Below, piece by piece: positions 17,352 to 23,560 of a DNA stretch of 33,442 nucleotides (its first letter is position 1; each line of letters opens with the position of its first letter). The notes under the pieces are model-generated. The model saw only the letters and a program-made list of their open reading frames with translations. It was not told where the DNA came from and made no database searches. The position numbers and the translations under genes were made by a program. Source of the stretch: a virus; IMG/VR virus record IMGVR_UViG_3300028025_006053, positions 1 to 33,442 of that record. The stretch is one strand, 5' to 3'.

Positions 17352-17816
17352 ATGCAACTAAGCGAACACTTATCATTGGCTGAAGTAACGCGTAGCGATT
17401 CAGCAAAACGTAGAGGCATATCAAACATGCCCACACCAGCACACATCGAGAATTTCAAGCTATTGGCAGAAAACGTATTTGAGCCAATACGCAAACATTT
17501 CGGCAAACCAATCCACATTTCATCTGGTTACCGTTCAGATGCACTAAACAAAGCCATTGGCGGAAGCAAAACATCGCAACACTGTACAGGCGAGGCAATC
17601 GACATTGACATGGATGGAAGCGCACACGGTATTACCAACAAAATGGTATTCGACTACATCAAGGACAATTTAAACTTTGATCAGCTTATATGGGAATTTG
17701 GTACTGCATCTAATCCAGATTGGGTACACGTATCATATGAGTCAACAGGTAAACAGCGCAAGCAAATACTACGCGCGGTAAAACGCGGAGGCGCTACCTC
17801 ATACGTACCATACTAG
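17352..17816 (+). CDS. M15-family D,D-peptidase (peptidoglycan peptidase)
   Basis: A 154-residue zinc peptidase of the M15A type. The metal site is visible as SQHCTGEAIDID (His77, Asp84) and DWVHVSY (His126), and ISSGYRSDALNKAIGG is the usual substrate-side block. These enzymes cut peptide cross-links in peptidoglycan, here probably complementing the GH19 glycosidase just upstream. There is no signal peptide. It is the third gene of the lysis cassette. The next gene starts 45 bases later behind a hairpin that could end this transcript. Confidence 0.87.
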   Translation: MQLSEHLSLAEVTRSDSAKRRGISNMPTPAHIENFKLLAENVFEPIRKHFGKPIHISSGYRSDALNKAIGGSKTSQHCTGEAIDIDMDGSAHGITNKMVFDYIKDNLNFDQLIWEFGTASNPDWVHVSYESTGKQRKQILRAVKRGGATSYVPY

Positions 17817-17824
17817 TAAAAATA

Positions 17825-17856
17825 TTTGGGAGCCCGTATAGGGCTCCATATATTCA
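17825..17856 (+). promoter_or_regulatory. Promoter with perfect hairpin spacer; start codon close behind
   Basis: TTTG at 17825-17828, a 20-base spacer, then TATATTCA at 17849-17856. The spacer is almost entirely a perfect stem-loop, GGAGCCC (17829-17835), loop GTATA, GGGCTCC (17841-17847). The ATG at 17862 is five bases after the -7 box, so the mRNA is probably leaderless or nearly so. Confidence 0.65.
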
Positions 17857-17861
17857 ACCCC

Positions 17862-18848
17862 ATGAAACAAACATATTTACCTTGGTTCCTATTGCTGTGC
17901 GCCATAGGACTATCCACCACAGCCGCATACTATAGTATTATAGGTTTATCTGTGGTATTCTCCGGAGTAGCTATACCGGTTATTGTTATGGGTTCATTTT
18001 TAGAGGTATCTAAACTGGCTATAGCAACATACCTACACAACTCATGGAAGAAAATATACACCATGCTCAAGGTGTATTTAACCCTGGCATTGGTTGTATT
18101 GTCACTAATCACCTCAATTGGCATCTATGGTTTATTGAGTGGTGGCTTCCAGCAAAACATAGCCAAGCTAGAGGCAAACGGTAAACGTATCGAAAACGTA
18201 CAGAGCAAGAAAACGCGATACGATGAACTCAAACGCGAGTACCAAATCGAGAAAACCGCGCTAAACCAAGACATATCGGCGCTTAGAAACGCGTTATCCA
18301 CATCAACCAGCACACTCCATATAGACAAGAGCAGCGGCATTGTTTCACGCGGGGAATTATCCGGTAACCGTAAATCGTTCGAGTTTCAATTGTCGCAAAC
18401 CAAAACGCAACACGATGCAATCACCACCAAAATTGACGCACTAAACGATTCCATCACTGCATTGGACATGCAAATACTTGATTTGCAATCAAGTGCAGAC
18501 ATGTCAAACGAGTTAGGCGTTGTACAGTATGTACACGATTTAAGCGGGTGGGATATGAAATCAATTGCAAACATATTCATACTCATACTCATATTTGTGT
18601 TTGATCCACTAGCAATCATGTTGGTTATTGCAACAAACCAAGCATTTGAGCAACTTAAACCCAAACTAAACATATATGGTGAACCCAAAACCATTGAACC
18701 TGAACCCACACCACCATTAACCAACCGGCCAGATATAATCCAGCAAATACAAGAAATTGAGCGATCTGATGTATCTGGTAGGAAAAAAGTAGCCGCGATT
18801 GATGAGCTCAAACGCAAGTTAGAGGAAGATGATTCGATCACATATTAA
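17862..18848 (+). CDS. Membrane protein with large coiled-coil domain
   Basis: A 328-residue protein with three N-terminal membrane segments (about 5-22, 26-48 and 68-93), a long coiled coil (about 100-220) rich in Lys, Glu and Leu, another membrane segment near residues 240-265 (IFILILIFVFDPLAIMLVIA), and a Pro-rich cytoplasmic tail. No enzymatic motif is seen. Topology suggests a large domain held between membrane anchors on one side of the inner membrane. It sits right after the lysis cassette but has its own hairpin promoter. A role in lysis control, superinfection exclusion or envelope fusion is possible, but none can be shown. An in-frame ATG at 17826 lies inside the promoter and was rejected. 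Confidence 0.65.
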   Translation: MKQTYLPWFLLLCAIGLSTTAAYYSIIGLSVVFSGVAIPVIVMGSFLEVSKLAIATYLHNSWKKIYTMLKVYLTLALVVLSLITSIGIYGLLSGGFQQNIAKLEANGKRIENVQSKKTRYDELKREYQIEKTALNQDISALRNALSTSTSTLHIDKSSGIVSRGELSGNRKSFEFQLSQTKTQHDAITTKIDALNDSITALDMQILDLQSSADMSNELGVVQYVHDLSGWDMKSIANIFILILIFVFDPLAIMLVIATNQAFEQLKPKLNIYGEPKTIEPEPTPPLTNRPDIIQQIQEIERSDVSGRKKVAAIDELKRKLEEDDSITY

Positions 18849-18855
18849 AAAAACA

Positions 18856-18887
18856 TTTGGCTCCGCAAGGAGCCATTCGTATCTTCA
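18856..18887 (+). promoter_or_regulatory. Promoter with GCAA-loop hairpin in the spacer
   Basis: TTTG at 18856-18859, a 20-base spacer, then TATCTTCA at 18880-18887. The hairpin GGCTCC, loop GCAA (GNRA type), GGAGCC occupies 18859-18874. The same roughly 30-base cassette recurs at 21037 (identical core) and 30398 (one base different). It precedes the lipoprotein gene at 18901. Confidence 0.65.
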
Positions 18888-18900
18888 CGTAAAAAAGCAT

Positions 18901-19134
18901 ATGAAACGATCAATTGTACTAGCAGCAGTAATTTTATCCTCATGTGGAGGAAGACATTCGTATATGGAAATAAGACGGCCATGCGTTATCGATTCGATTG
19001 CCATTAAACCACCATCAAACAACTACGATGTTAGCCCCACGTATATTTTGTATACGGAATGTAATACGGTATACGAAACAGACAAAAGCGTATTTAGAGT
19101 AGGAGATACAGTAACACACGTATATAGACGATGA
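18901..19134 (+). CDS. Small lipoprotein of unknown function
   Basis: A 77-residue protein with a short basic-hydrophobic signal (MKRSIVLAAVILSSC) and a lipobox-like LSSC, predicting cleavage before Cys15 and lipid attachment. The mature part is about 60 residues with two further Cys (PCVIDS and TECNTV) that might pair. Position and size would fit an outer-membrane spanin (Rz1-like) or a superinfection-exclusion lipoprotein, but no Pro-rich Rz1 signature is present. The start at 18901 is chosen because it opens the signal peptide and follows the promoter by 13 bases. It overlaps the next gene by four bases (ATGA). Confidence 0.65.
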   Translation: MKRSIVLAAVILSSCGGRHSYMEIRRPCVIDSIAIKPPSNNYDVSPTYILYTECNTVYETDKSVFRVGDTVTHVYRR

Positions 19135-19307
19135 AAAGAAAGGTACACGTAGAAATTTCGCGTGAGCAGGCGAGCGCGTTGTTTCCGGATTTAGTTTATC
19201 CACATAATTTACCCCGCAAACGCAAAAAACAAGCAAAAAAAGCCATAATCAAGCGTTTCATGGAGGAATTTGAGAAATGGTACAAACAACAAAACGTAGA
19301 GTTATGA
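19131..19307 (+). CDS. Small basic protein of unknown function
   Basis: A 58-residue protein coupled by ATGA overlaps to the lipoprotein gene upstream and to thyA downstream. It has a short strand-like start (MKRKVHVEISREQASALFPD) and a highly basic helical C-terminal half (NLPRKRKKQAKKAI, then EEFEKWYKQQ). Base composition and overlaps support a real gene. It could bind nucleic acid given its charge, but no known fold is recognised. Confidence 0.6.
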   Translation: MKRKVHVEISREQASALFPDLVYPHNLPRKRKKQAKKAIIKRFMEEFEKWYKQQNVEL

Positions 19308-20350
19308 ACAAATTGGATTTAGAGTACCAGTATTTGGTACGTTATATTTTAGAGAGCGGAGTAGAGAAAAAGGATCGCACTGGAACTGGCACAAAGAATA
19401 CATTTGGCTGGCAAATCAGACACAAAATGAGCGATGGTTTCCCGCTATTGACTACAAAAAAGGTATTTTGGAAGGGTGTAGTTGGTGAGCTGTTGTGGTT
19501 TCTCAAAGGTAGAACTGATTTAAAATATCTGGTAGATAATCAGATAAATATATGGAATGGGGATGCGTATAAGAACTATAAAACTGAGGCAGTCAATAAT
19601 AACATGTGGCCGGTTTTAGTTATAGATAGCGGTAAACCTAGACCATACACCCAAGAAGAATTCATCAACCGTATCAAAACAGATGATAAGTTTGCTGAGT
19701 ATTGGGGTGATTTAGGAAAAATTTACGGATTTCAATGGAGAAATTGGGGTAAAGATTTTAAACAAATATTAAATGAAACGGGAGATAAGGTTTATCATAT
19801 AACAACAACTGGTATAGACCAAATAGCAAACCTAATCCACGACCTCAAAACAAACCCAGACAGTAGACGACTAATGGTATCAGCATGGAACGTGGGGGAA
19901 TTGGACAATATGACGCTTCCACCTTGCCACTTTTCATTCCAGTGCTACTCACACGAAAAAGATGGGAAACGATACTTGAGCCTAGCGTGGAGCCAACGTA
20001 GCGTAGATGTTGGTCTCGGATTACCATTCAACATAGCATCATACGGTTTATTACTTGAGATTCTAGCCAAAGCAACAAACATGGTACCATACGAGTTAAT
20101 CGGTAATTTAGGAGACTGCCACCTATACTCAAACCACATTGAACCAATCCAGGAACAGTTAACCAGAGAACCGTTCAATTTACCTACACTAAACATAAAC
20201 ACAGAGTTTTGGCCAACACAATCGGGCGAATGTGGTGTAGGTGAATTAACAGACAATGTTGATTCATTGATACGCAACATGGAAATAGGCGATTTTACCT
20301 TGGAAAACTACACTACTCACCCAGCAATCAAGTTGCCCTTATCTAATTAG
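19304..20350 (+). CDS. thyA: Thymidylate synthase
   Basis: A 348-residue ThyA-type enzyme, which methylates dUMP to dTMP with methylene-tetrahydrofolate. Signature elements are KDRTGTGT (phosphate-binding Arg25), FPLLTTKK, the active-site Cys208 in TLPPCHF, RRLMVSAWN, SQRSVDVGLGLPFN and YSNHIEPI. It is longer than typical bacterial ThyA (about 264): roughly 60 extra residues lie between the N-terminal block and the catalytic Cys (about 85-170), though longer ThyA forms with similar insertions exist. Bases 19480-19800 look more AT-rich than the flanks. No dihydrofolate reductase is present in the window. A dUMP hydroxymethylase cannot be excluded by eye. The start at 19304 (GTTATGAAC) overlaps the previous gene. 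Confidence 0.92.
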   Translation: MNKLDLEYQYLVRYILESGVEKKDRTGTGTKNTFGWQIRHKMSDGFPLLTTKKVFWKGVVGELLWFLKGRTDLKYLVDNQINIWNGDAYKNYKTEAVNNNMWPVLVIDSGKPRPYTQEEFINRIKTDDKFAEYWGDLGKIYGFQWRNWGKDFKQILNETGDKVYHITTTGIDQIANLIHDLKTNPDSRRLMVSAWNVGELDNMTLPPCHFSFQCYSHEKDGKRYLSLAWSQRSVDVGLGLPFNIASYGLLLEILAKATNMVPYELIGNLGDCHLYSNHIEPIQEQLTREPFNLPTLNINTEFWPTQSGECGVGELTDNVDSLIRNMEIGDFTLENYTTHPAIKLPLSN

Positions 20351-20373
20351 CACATACGTATAATTAAACACAT

Positions 20374-20631
20374 ATGAACAAATACGTAAACATAATTTAC
20401 TGGGTACTAACCACATTTTTCTTTGTGGTGTACTGGACACAAGTTGGCAGCTGGTACAACAGCGATATAGAAATGTATGGTATAATTGGTGCTGGTATAG
20501 CAGCAAACGGTGCCTTTATAGGCAACGTTATATGGACCATATCCACAAAAAACGCAGAATACAAAGCAAAACACGGTGGCAAAGACATACCATTTGTAGC
20601 ATCACTTAAACTTATGTTCGGATGGAAATAG
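20374..20631 (+). CDS. Small membrane protein
   Basis: An 85-residue protein with two probable membrane segments (about 4-22, IIYWVLTTFFFVVYW, and 36-56, YGIIGAGIAANGAFIGNVIW) and a basic C-terminal tail. It has no enzymatic motif. It overlaps the next gene, also a membrane protein, by ten bases, so the two may act together. The gap after thyA is only 23 bases and holds TACGTATAA, a possible variant of the late motif. Function unknown. Confidence 0.6.
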   Translation: MNKYVNIIYWVLTTFFFVVYWTQVGSWYNSDIEMYGIIGAGIAANGAFIGNVIWTISTKNAEYKAKHGGKDIPFVASLKLMFGWK

Positions 20632-21014
20632 TAGCAACAATACTAGTGTTTGCACTTGTAGCATTTGCAGCAGCATGTGAGGCAATTATGGACAAAGTAC
20701 AATTCCACTACTTCAACAGTATATTTTCAGACACAAACACATACAACCAGTTATTTTGGAACCCAAACGAGTCATGGAAAAACAAGTGGGCAAGCGATCT
20801 TAAAACGGAACGTTTCCCCGGTTCATCAACAATATTTGTTTTCACCACAGACGCATGGCATTTATTCAAGTTCTTCAACCATACAGCCGTTTTTATAGGC
20901 CTGCCACTGCTGGCGTTTGGCTCACTCAACGTAGTGTTAGCCGCTATTTTGGCCCGGATAACGTATGGTTTAGTATTTACTTTATTTTTCGACCGTATAC
21001 TGGTTAAAAAGTAA
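20622..21014 (+). CDS. Membrane protein of unknown function
   Basis: A 130-residue protein with an N-terminal membrane segment (about 3-20, IVATILVFALVAFAAA) followed by AFAAACEAIMDKVQFHYFNS, a conserved-looking amphipathic block, and one or two membrane segments near residues 85-120. A polar loop (WNPNESWKNKWASDL) lies between them. The pattern resembles conserved hypothetical membrane proteins that I recall from Bacteroidota genomes and phages, but I cannot name a function. It is translationally coupled to the preceding small membrane protein. The next promoter cassette starts 22 bases downstream. Confidence 0.6.
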   Translation: MEIVATILVFALVAFAAACEAIMDKVQFHYFNSIFSDTNTYNQLFWNPNESWKNKWASDLKTERFPGSSTIFVFTTDAWHLFKFFNHTAVFIGLPLLAFGSLNVVLAAILARITYGLVFTLFFDRILVKK

Positions 21015-21036
21015 TTTTATTTTATATGCAAAAACG

Positions 21037-21068
21037 TTTGGCTCCGCAAGGAGCCATTCGTATCTTTG
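21037..21068 (+). promoter_or_regulatory. Promoter with GCAA-loop hairpin and perfect -7 box
   Basis: TTTG at 21037-21040, a 20-base spacer, then TATCTTTG at 21061-21068, a perfect TAnnTTTG. The hairpin GGCTCC-GCAA-GGAGCC occupies 21040-21055. The core is identical to the cassette at 18856, showing duplication or strong constraint. Confidence 0.7.
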
Positions 21069-21086
21069 GGCATATTTAAAATGCAT

Positions 21087-21650
21087 ATGAAACTAGTAAA
21101 GCACGTGGCAAGCGAATTTGCCGACAGAATGTGGTTATTTTGGTACGACATCAAATACATCCCACGCAACATCAAAGACGGTATTACCAACCTATGGAAA
21201 TGGCGCCATATTGTATGGAACGATCGTGATTACGATTACGTATTCACATACGATGTACTAGAATTCAAACTACGCAAGCAAATGCGTTACATGAAGGCAC
21301 GTGACCGTTTTGTATCAACACAACGTAGTGTAGAGAAAATGGAACTAGCATGTGAGCTAATCAAACGTGTACGCAGCGAATACTATATAGACGAGCGTTT
21401 TGATTATTATCATACAGAGGTTGATCTTGTACCAACTGAAATAGGCGGCAGATCAACATACGATTTCAAACCAGTGTTGGTGTGGGAAAAATACGACGAT
21501 TACCTAGCACTTTACCCACGTAAAGCAAAACTATATGCCCATTCAGACAAAGAAGCAGCCACTATAGGTATATCATACGGCAACCACGAGCAAGCACACC
21601 GTATACTATATAAACTAATTGAGCAAAACATACAACAATGGTGGAATTGA
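21087..21650 (+). CDS. Phage protein of unknown function
   Basis: A 187-residue protein. The N-terminal half contains NLWKWRHIVWNDRDYDYVF and a helical stretch FKLRKQMRYMKARDRF, a combination I associate with conserved hypothetical proteins in many unrelated tailed phages. The rest is helical and aromatic-rich, ending in LIEQNIQQWWN. There is no signal peptide, membrane segment or catalytic motif. The start is ambiguous between ATG 21081 and ATG 21087; the latter is used because CATATG is the context at several other starts here. It overlaps the metallophosphoesterase gene by 13 bases, suggesting coupled translation. Confidence 0.65.
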   Translation: MKLVKHVASEFADRMWLFWYDIKYIPRNIKDGITNLWKWRHIVWNDRDYDYVFTYDVLEFKLRKQMRYMKARDRFVSTQRSVEKMELACELIKRVRSEYYIDERFDYYHTEVDLVPTEIGGRSTYDFKPVLVWEKYDDYLALYPRKAKLYAHSDKEAATIGISYGNHEQAHRILYKLIEQNIQQWWN

Positions 21651-22354
21651 CATTCATATCAGATACACATCAAAAGCATAGACAAATCACCCGTGATTTA
21701 CCTGGAGGAGAAATACTCATCCACGCTGGCGATATCATGACATCTGGTTACCACGAGCAAGAAATATACGAGTTTTTGGATTGGTTCGAGGGTATACAAG
21801 GATACGATACAAAAATATTCATAGCTGGTAATCATGATCGTTTATTTGAAAATGAACCGGAGAAAGTACGGGGCATTTTAAGCGGATACAAAACCATAGA
21901 CTATTTAGAGGACGAGCAATTAACCTTATACTACGATGGACATAATGGTGATTTCCCAGAGGACAACATTCGCATTTATGGTTCACCACATACCCCATAT
22001 TTCAACAACTGGGCGTTCAACTTACCGCGCAACGGTCCTGGATTAGCGAGCAAATGGGAAGCTATACCCGCAAACACAGACATACTGGTTACCCATGGCC
22101 CTGCTTGGGGATACTGTGATACGGTGGAGGGAAGACGCGATACGCATTTAGGGTGTGAGCTATTGGCTGAACGTATTGCTGTAATTAAACCAAAAATACA
22201 CATTTGTGGCCACATACATAGTGGTGTAGGATACACATACAACAATGGTACACATTATTTTAACGCGTCAGTGTTAAACGAGCAATATGCTTATACCAAT
22301 AAGCCAGTGAATGTGAAATGGGATAGCGAATTAAACGAAATTTATTTTGTGTAG
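21638..22354 (+). CDS. Calcineurin-like metallophosphoesterase
   Basis: A 238-residue phosphoesterase with the full set of family motifs: ISDTHQKH (Asp9, His11), HAGDIM (Asp32), AGNHDR (Asn65, His66), VTHGP and CGHIHSG, which together bind two metal ions. Such enzymes hydrolyse phosphomono- or diesters; substrates range from nucleic acid ends to cyclic nucleotides and cannot be read from sequence. No export signal is present, so it acts in the cytoplasm. A role in nucleic-acid end processing, or in removing cyclic-nucleotide immune signals, are both possible but unproven. It is followed by the tRNA cluster after 44 bases, which include a late-like TATGTATAA at 22380-22388. Confidence 0.87.
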   Translation: MVELTFISDTHQKHRQITRDLPGGEILIHAGDIMTSGYHEQEIYEFLDWFEGIQGYDTKIFIAGNHDRLFENEPEKVRGILSGYKTIDYLEDEQLTLYYDGHNGDFPEDNIRIYGSPHTPYFNNWAFNLPRNGPGLASKWEAIPANTDILVTHGPAWGYCDTVEGRRDTHLGCELLAERIAVIKPKIHICGHIHSGVGYTYNNGTHYFNASVLNEQYAYTNKPVNVKWDSELNEIYFV

Positions 22355-22398
22355 AATGCGACTTTGATTGGAATACTACATATGTATAAGCACAAACC

Positions 22399-22470
22399 GG
22401 GGGTATCGTATAATGGTTATTACGGTAGGTTTGCAACCTTCAAATTAGGATTCGATTTCCTATACCTCCA
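22399..22470 (+). tRNA. tRNA-Ala (anticodon UGC)
   Basis: A 72-base cloverleaf. Acceptor arms GGGGGTA (22399-22405) and TACCTCC (22463-22469) pair with one G-U; the discriminator is A. The anticodon loop TTTGCAA gives TGC, reading GCA codons, and the T arm is TAGGA-TTCGATT-TCCTA. The anticodon stem has a T-T mismatch at its second pair. CCA is not encoded. A terminator follows 32 bases later, so this tRNA seems separate from the others. Confidence 0.85.
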
Positions 22471-22502
22471 CTTCCGCGCGCAACCCCGCGTACCCTTCAA
22501 TT

Positions 22503-22531
22503 TAGCACCTTGCAAAAGGTGCTATTTTTTT
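22503..22531 (+). terminator. Intrinsic terminator after tRNA-Ala
   Basis: A nine-base-pair stem TAGCACCTT (22503-22511) / AAGGTGCTA (22516-22524) with loop GCAA is followed by seven T residues. It is immediately followed by a promoter at 22541. Confidence 0.85.
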
Positions 22532-22540
22532 CAAAAATAC

Positions 22541-22571
22541 TTGCCTACCCAATCTCCAATTCATATATTCG
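22541..22571 (+). promoter_or_regulatory. Promoter before the small gene and tRNA cluster
   Basis: TTG at 22541-22543, a 20-base spacer, then TATATTCG at 22564-22571. The ATG of a 48-residue gene follows at 22593. No internal hairpin is present in this spacer; the terminator stem lies just upstream. It may also drive the tRNAs and RNA-like segments downstream. Confidence 0.55.
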
Positions 22572-22592
22572 GGCATAACTAAAAAAAGAAAT

Positions 22593-22739
22593 ATGTCAAA
22601 AAGTACAACAAGACAAAAAGTAGAGTGTTTGCAAGGCTGGATGAACAGCTTGGGAAAAAAACCAATCGTAAAAAAACGCATTGTCCATGAAGCAAAAGTA
22701 TCGTTGGACCAAATCATGCGCGACGCATTAAAGAAATAG
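22593..22739 (+). CDS. Small basic protein upstream of the tRNA cluster
   Basis: A 48-residue basic protein (MSKSTTRQKVECLQGWMNSL, then KKPIVKKRIVHEAKVSLDQI) starting 21 bases after a good promoter. It looks helical and might bind nucleic acid. No family is recognised. Codon use matches the neighbouring genes, which supports coding, but the length makes this tentative. The stop at 22737-22739 lies next to the first hairpin of a structured segment. Confidence 0.55.
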   Translation: MSKSTTRQKVECLQGWMNSLGKKPIVKKRIVHEAKVSLDQIMRDALKK

Positions 22740-22740
22740 G

Positions 22741-22890
22741 CCCGAAGTACACGGGATCGAAGACAGCGCAAGGCAGTCACTTATGTGAGTAAATGGATTG
22801 GGGTAACCCGGTCGCTGCACACTCGGCTCCGAAACGTAGGTCGGCACAGTTTGTATGTTCTGGGGGTGTTTTCAAGAAAAAACATGCACA
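22741..22890 (+). ncRNA. Candidate structured RNA in the tRNA cluster
   Basis: This 150-base segment has no convincing ORF but several stems. CCCG/CGGG (22741-22744, 22752-22755) encloses a seven-base loop. CAGCG/CGCTG (22764-22768, 22813-22817) encloses two hairpins, TCAC-TTAT-GTGA (22777-22788) and GGG-GTAA-CCC (22800-22809, GNRA loop), giving a three-way junction. A further CCGA/TCGG stem follows at 22829-22844. T4 makes stable RNAs C and D from its tRNA region, so an analogous small RNA is plausible. It is not a tRNA: no T arm or anticodon arm fits. Pairings were found by eye only. Confidence 0.4.
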
Positions 22891-22891
22891 C

Positions 22892-22963
22892 GTTCGATTA
22901 GTGAAGCGGTTAACACGCTGCCCTTTCACGGCAGAGGCGCGGGTTCAAGTCCCGCATCGAATG
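22892..22963 (+). tRNA. tRNA-Glu (anticodon UUC)
   Basis: A 72-base cloverleaf. Acceptor arms GTTCGAT (22892-22898) and ATCGAAT (22956-22962) pair, the first pair being G-U; the discriminator is G. The anticodon stem CTGCC/GGCAG with loop CTTTCAC gives TTC, reading GAA. The T arm is GCGGG-TTCAAGT-CCCGC. CCA is not encoded. Confidence 0.9.
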
Positions 22964-23066
22964 CGAATAAAATATACTGGTTTTTGACACCGTTTTACCG
23001 TTAGGACCCATCGTGAGGTTAACAGAATACAAAGTGGAGTGACAGATGTGGAGAGACACATAATTT
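22964..23066 (+). other. Unassigned spacer between tRNA-Glu and tRNA-Gln
   Basis: These 103 bases hold no ORF and no tRNA that I can fold. TAGGAC at 23002-23007 is complementary to GTCCTA (23068-23073) in the acceptor arm of tRNA-Gln, so the precursor could misfold or be processed through that pairing. The direct repeat ACCGTTTTACCGTT is also present. Confidence 0.3.
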
Positions 23067-23139
23067 TGTCCTATGGTGTAATTGGCAACACGTCTGATTT
23101 TGGTTCAGAAGAGTCGAGGTTCGAGACCTTGTGGGACAA
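23067..23139 (+). tRNA. tRNA-Gln (anticodon UUG)
   Basis: A 73-base cloverleaf. Acceptor arms TGTCCTA (23067-23073) and TGGGACA (23132-23138) pair with one G-U; the discriminator is A. The anticodon stem TCTGA/TCAGA with loop TTTTGGT gives TTG, reading CAA. The T arm is CGAGG-TTCGAGA-CCTTG. Confidence 0.9.
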
Positions 23140-23169
23140 CTAAAACATACCATATGTATTATGGTAAAC

Positions 23170-23256
23170 GGAAGAATGGCAGAGCGATCTATTGCACCAT
23201 ACTTGAAATGTGGCGAACTCTCACGGGTTCCGTAGGTTTGAATCCTACTTCTTCCG
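23170..23256 (+). tRNA. tRNA-Ser (anticodon UGA)
   Basis: An 87-base class II tRNA. Acceptor arms GGAAGAA (23170-23176) and TTCTTCC (23249-23255) pair perfectly; the discriminator is G. The anticodon stem CCATA/TGTGG with loop CTTGAAA gives TGA, reading UCA. A long variable arm (GAAC/GTTC stem) and the T arm GTAGG-TTTGAAT-CCTAC confirm the serine type. Confidence 0.9.
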
Positions 23257-23262
23257 CTGTTT

Positions 23263-23335
23263 GCCTCTGTAGCTCAATCGGTAGAGCAGTAAATTTGTAA
23301 TTTACAGGCAGTCGGATCGTAACCGGCCAGAGGCT
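23263..23335 (+). tRNA. tRNA-Thr (anticodon UGU) with atypical T loop
   Basis: A 73-base cloverleaf. Acceptor arms GCCTCTG (23263-23269) and CAGAGGC (23328-23334) pair perfectly; the discriminator is T. The anticodon stem GTAAA/TTTAC with loop TTTGTAA gives TGT, reading ACA. The T arm GTCGG/CCGGC pairs, but its loop is ATCGTAA rather than TTCGANT, with A at position 54 and T at position 58, the reverse of the usual pair. Confidence 0.85.
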
Positions 23336-23342
23336 CAATAGT

Positions 23343-23530
23343 ACATACCACGCTACCCACCAGAACAGCGTCCCAGGGTATGTCTTTTATCCCCCCTATC
23401 GGTTCTATTCGGTAGGTCAAATGTTCCAGTAACCATACCGTAGGATCTGCTTATTGGACGTTTTCAGGCAGCGAGGAAAATCAAGCGCACACCTGCAGCA
23501 CCGCTTGTATAACTGGCTGTCGGTTCAAGT
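23343..23530 (+). ncRNA. Candidate structured RNA downstream of the tRNAs
   Basis: This 188-base segment between tRNA-Thr and a strong terminator has no believable start-proximal ORF but a chain of stems: ACATACC/GGTATGT (23343-23349, 23377-23383) enclosing ACGCT/AGCGT (23350-23354, 23367-23371); CCTATCG/CGGTAGG (23395-23401, 23410-23416, one G-U); CTGC/GCAG (23447-23450, 23468-23471); and AAGCG/CGCTT (23483-23487, 23502-23506). The terminator at 23535 would give a defined 3' end. A phage small RNA is the best reading. The tRNA-like GGTTCAAGT at 23522-23530 has no pairing T stem, so a tRNA is not supported. Confidence 0.45.
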
Positions 23531-23534
23531 GATT

Positions 23535-23558
23535 AAGCACGCAGACGTGCGTGCTTTT
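23535..23558 (+). terminator. Strong intrinsic terminator ending the RNA cluster
   Basis: A perfect nine-base-pair stem AAGCACGCA (23535-23543) / TGCGTGCTT (23548-23556) with loop GACG is followed by T residues. The next promoter begins at 23561. Confidence 0.88.
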
Positions 23559-23560
23559 AC

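Noticed and set aside
22793-23300. Open frames of 64 and 72 codons inside the tRNA cluster
   Set aside because: They run across tRNA-Glu, tRNA-Gln and tRNA-Ser and have no codon pattern like the neighbouring genes, so they are by-products of RNA genes.
23515-23535. A sixth tRNA suggested by a GGTTCAAGT T-loop-like sequence
   Set aside because: The flanking five-base segments do not pair and no anticodon or acceptor arm fits.
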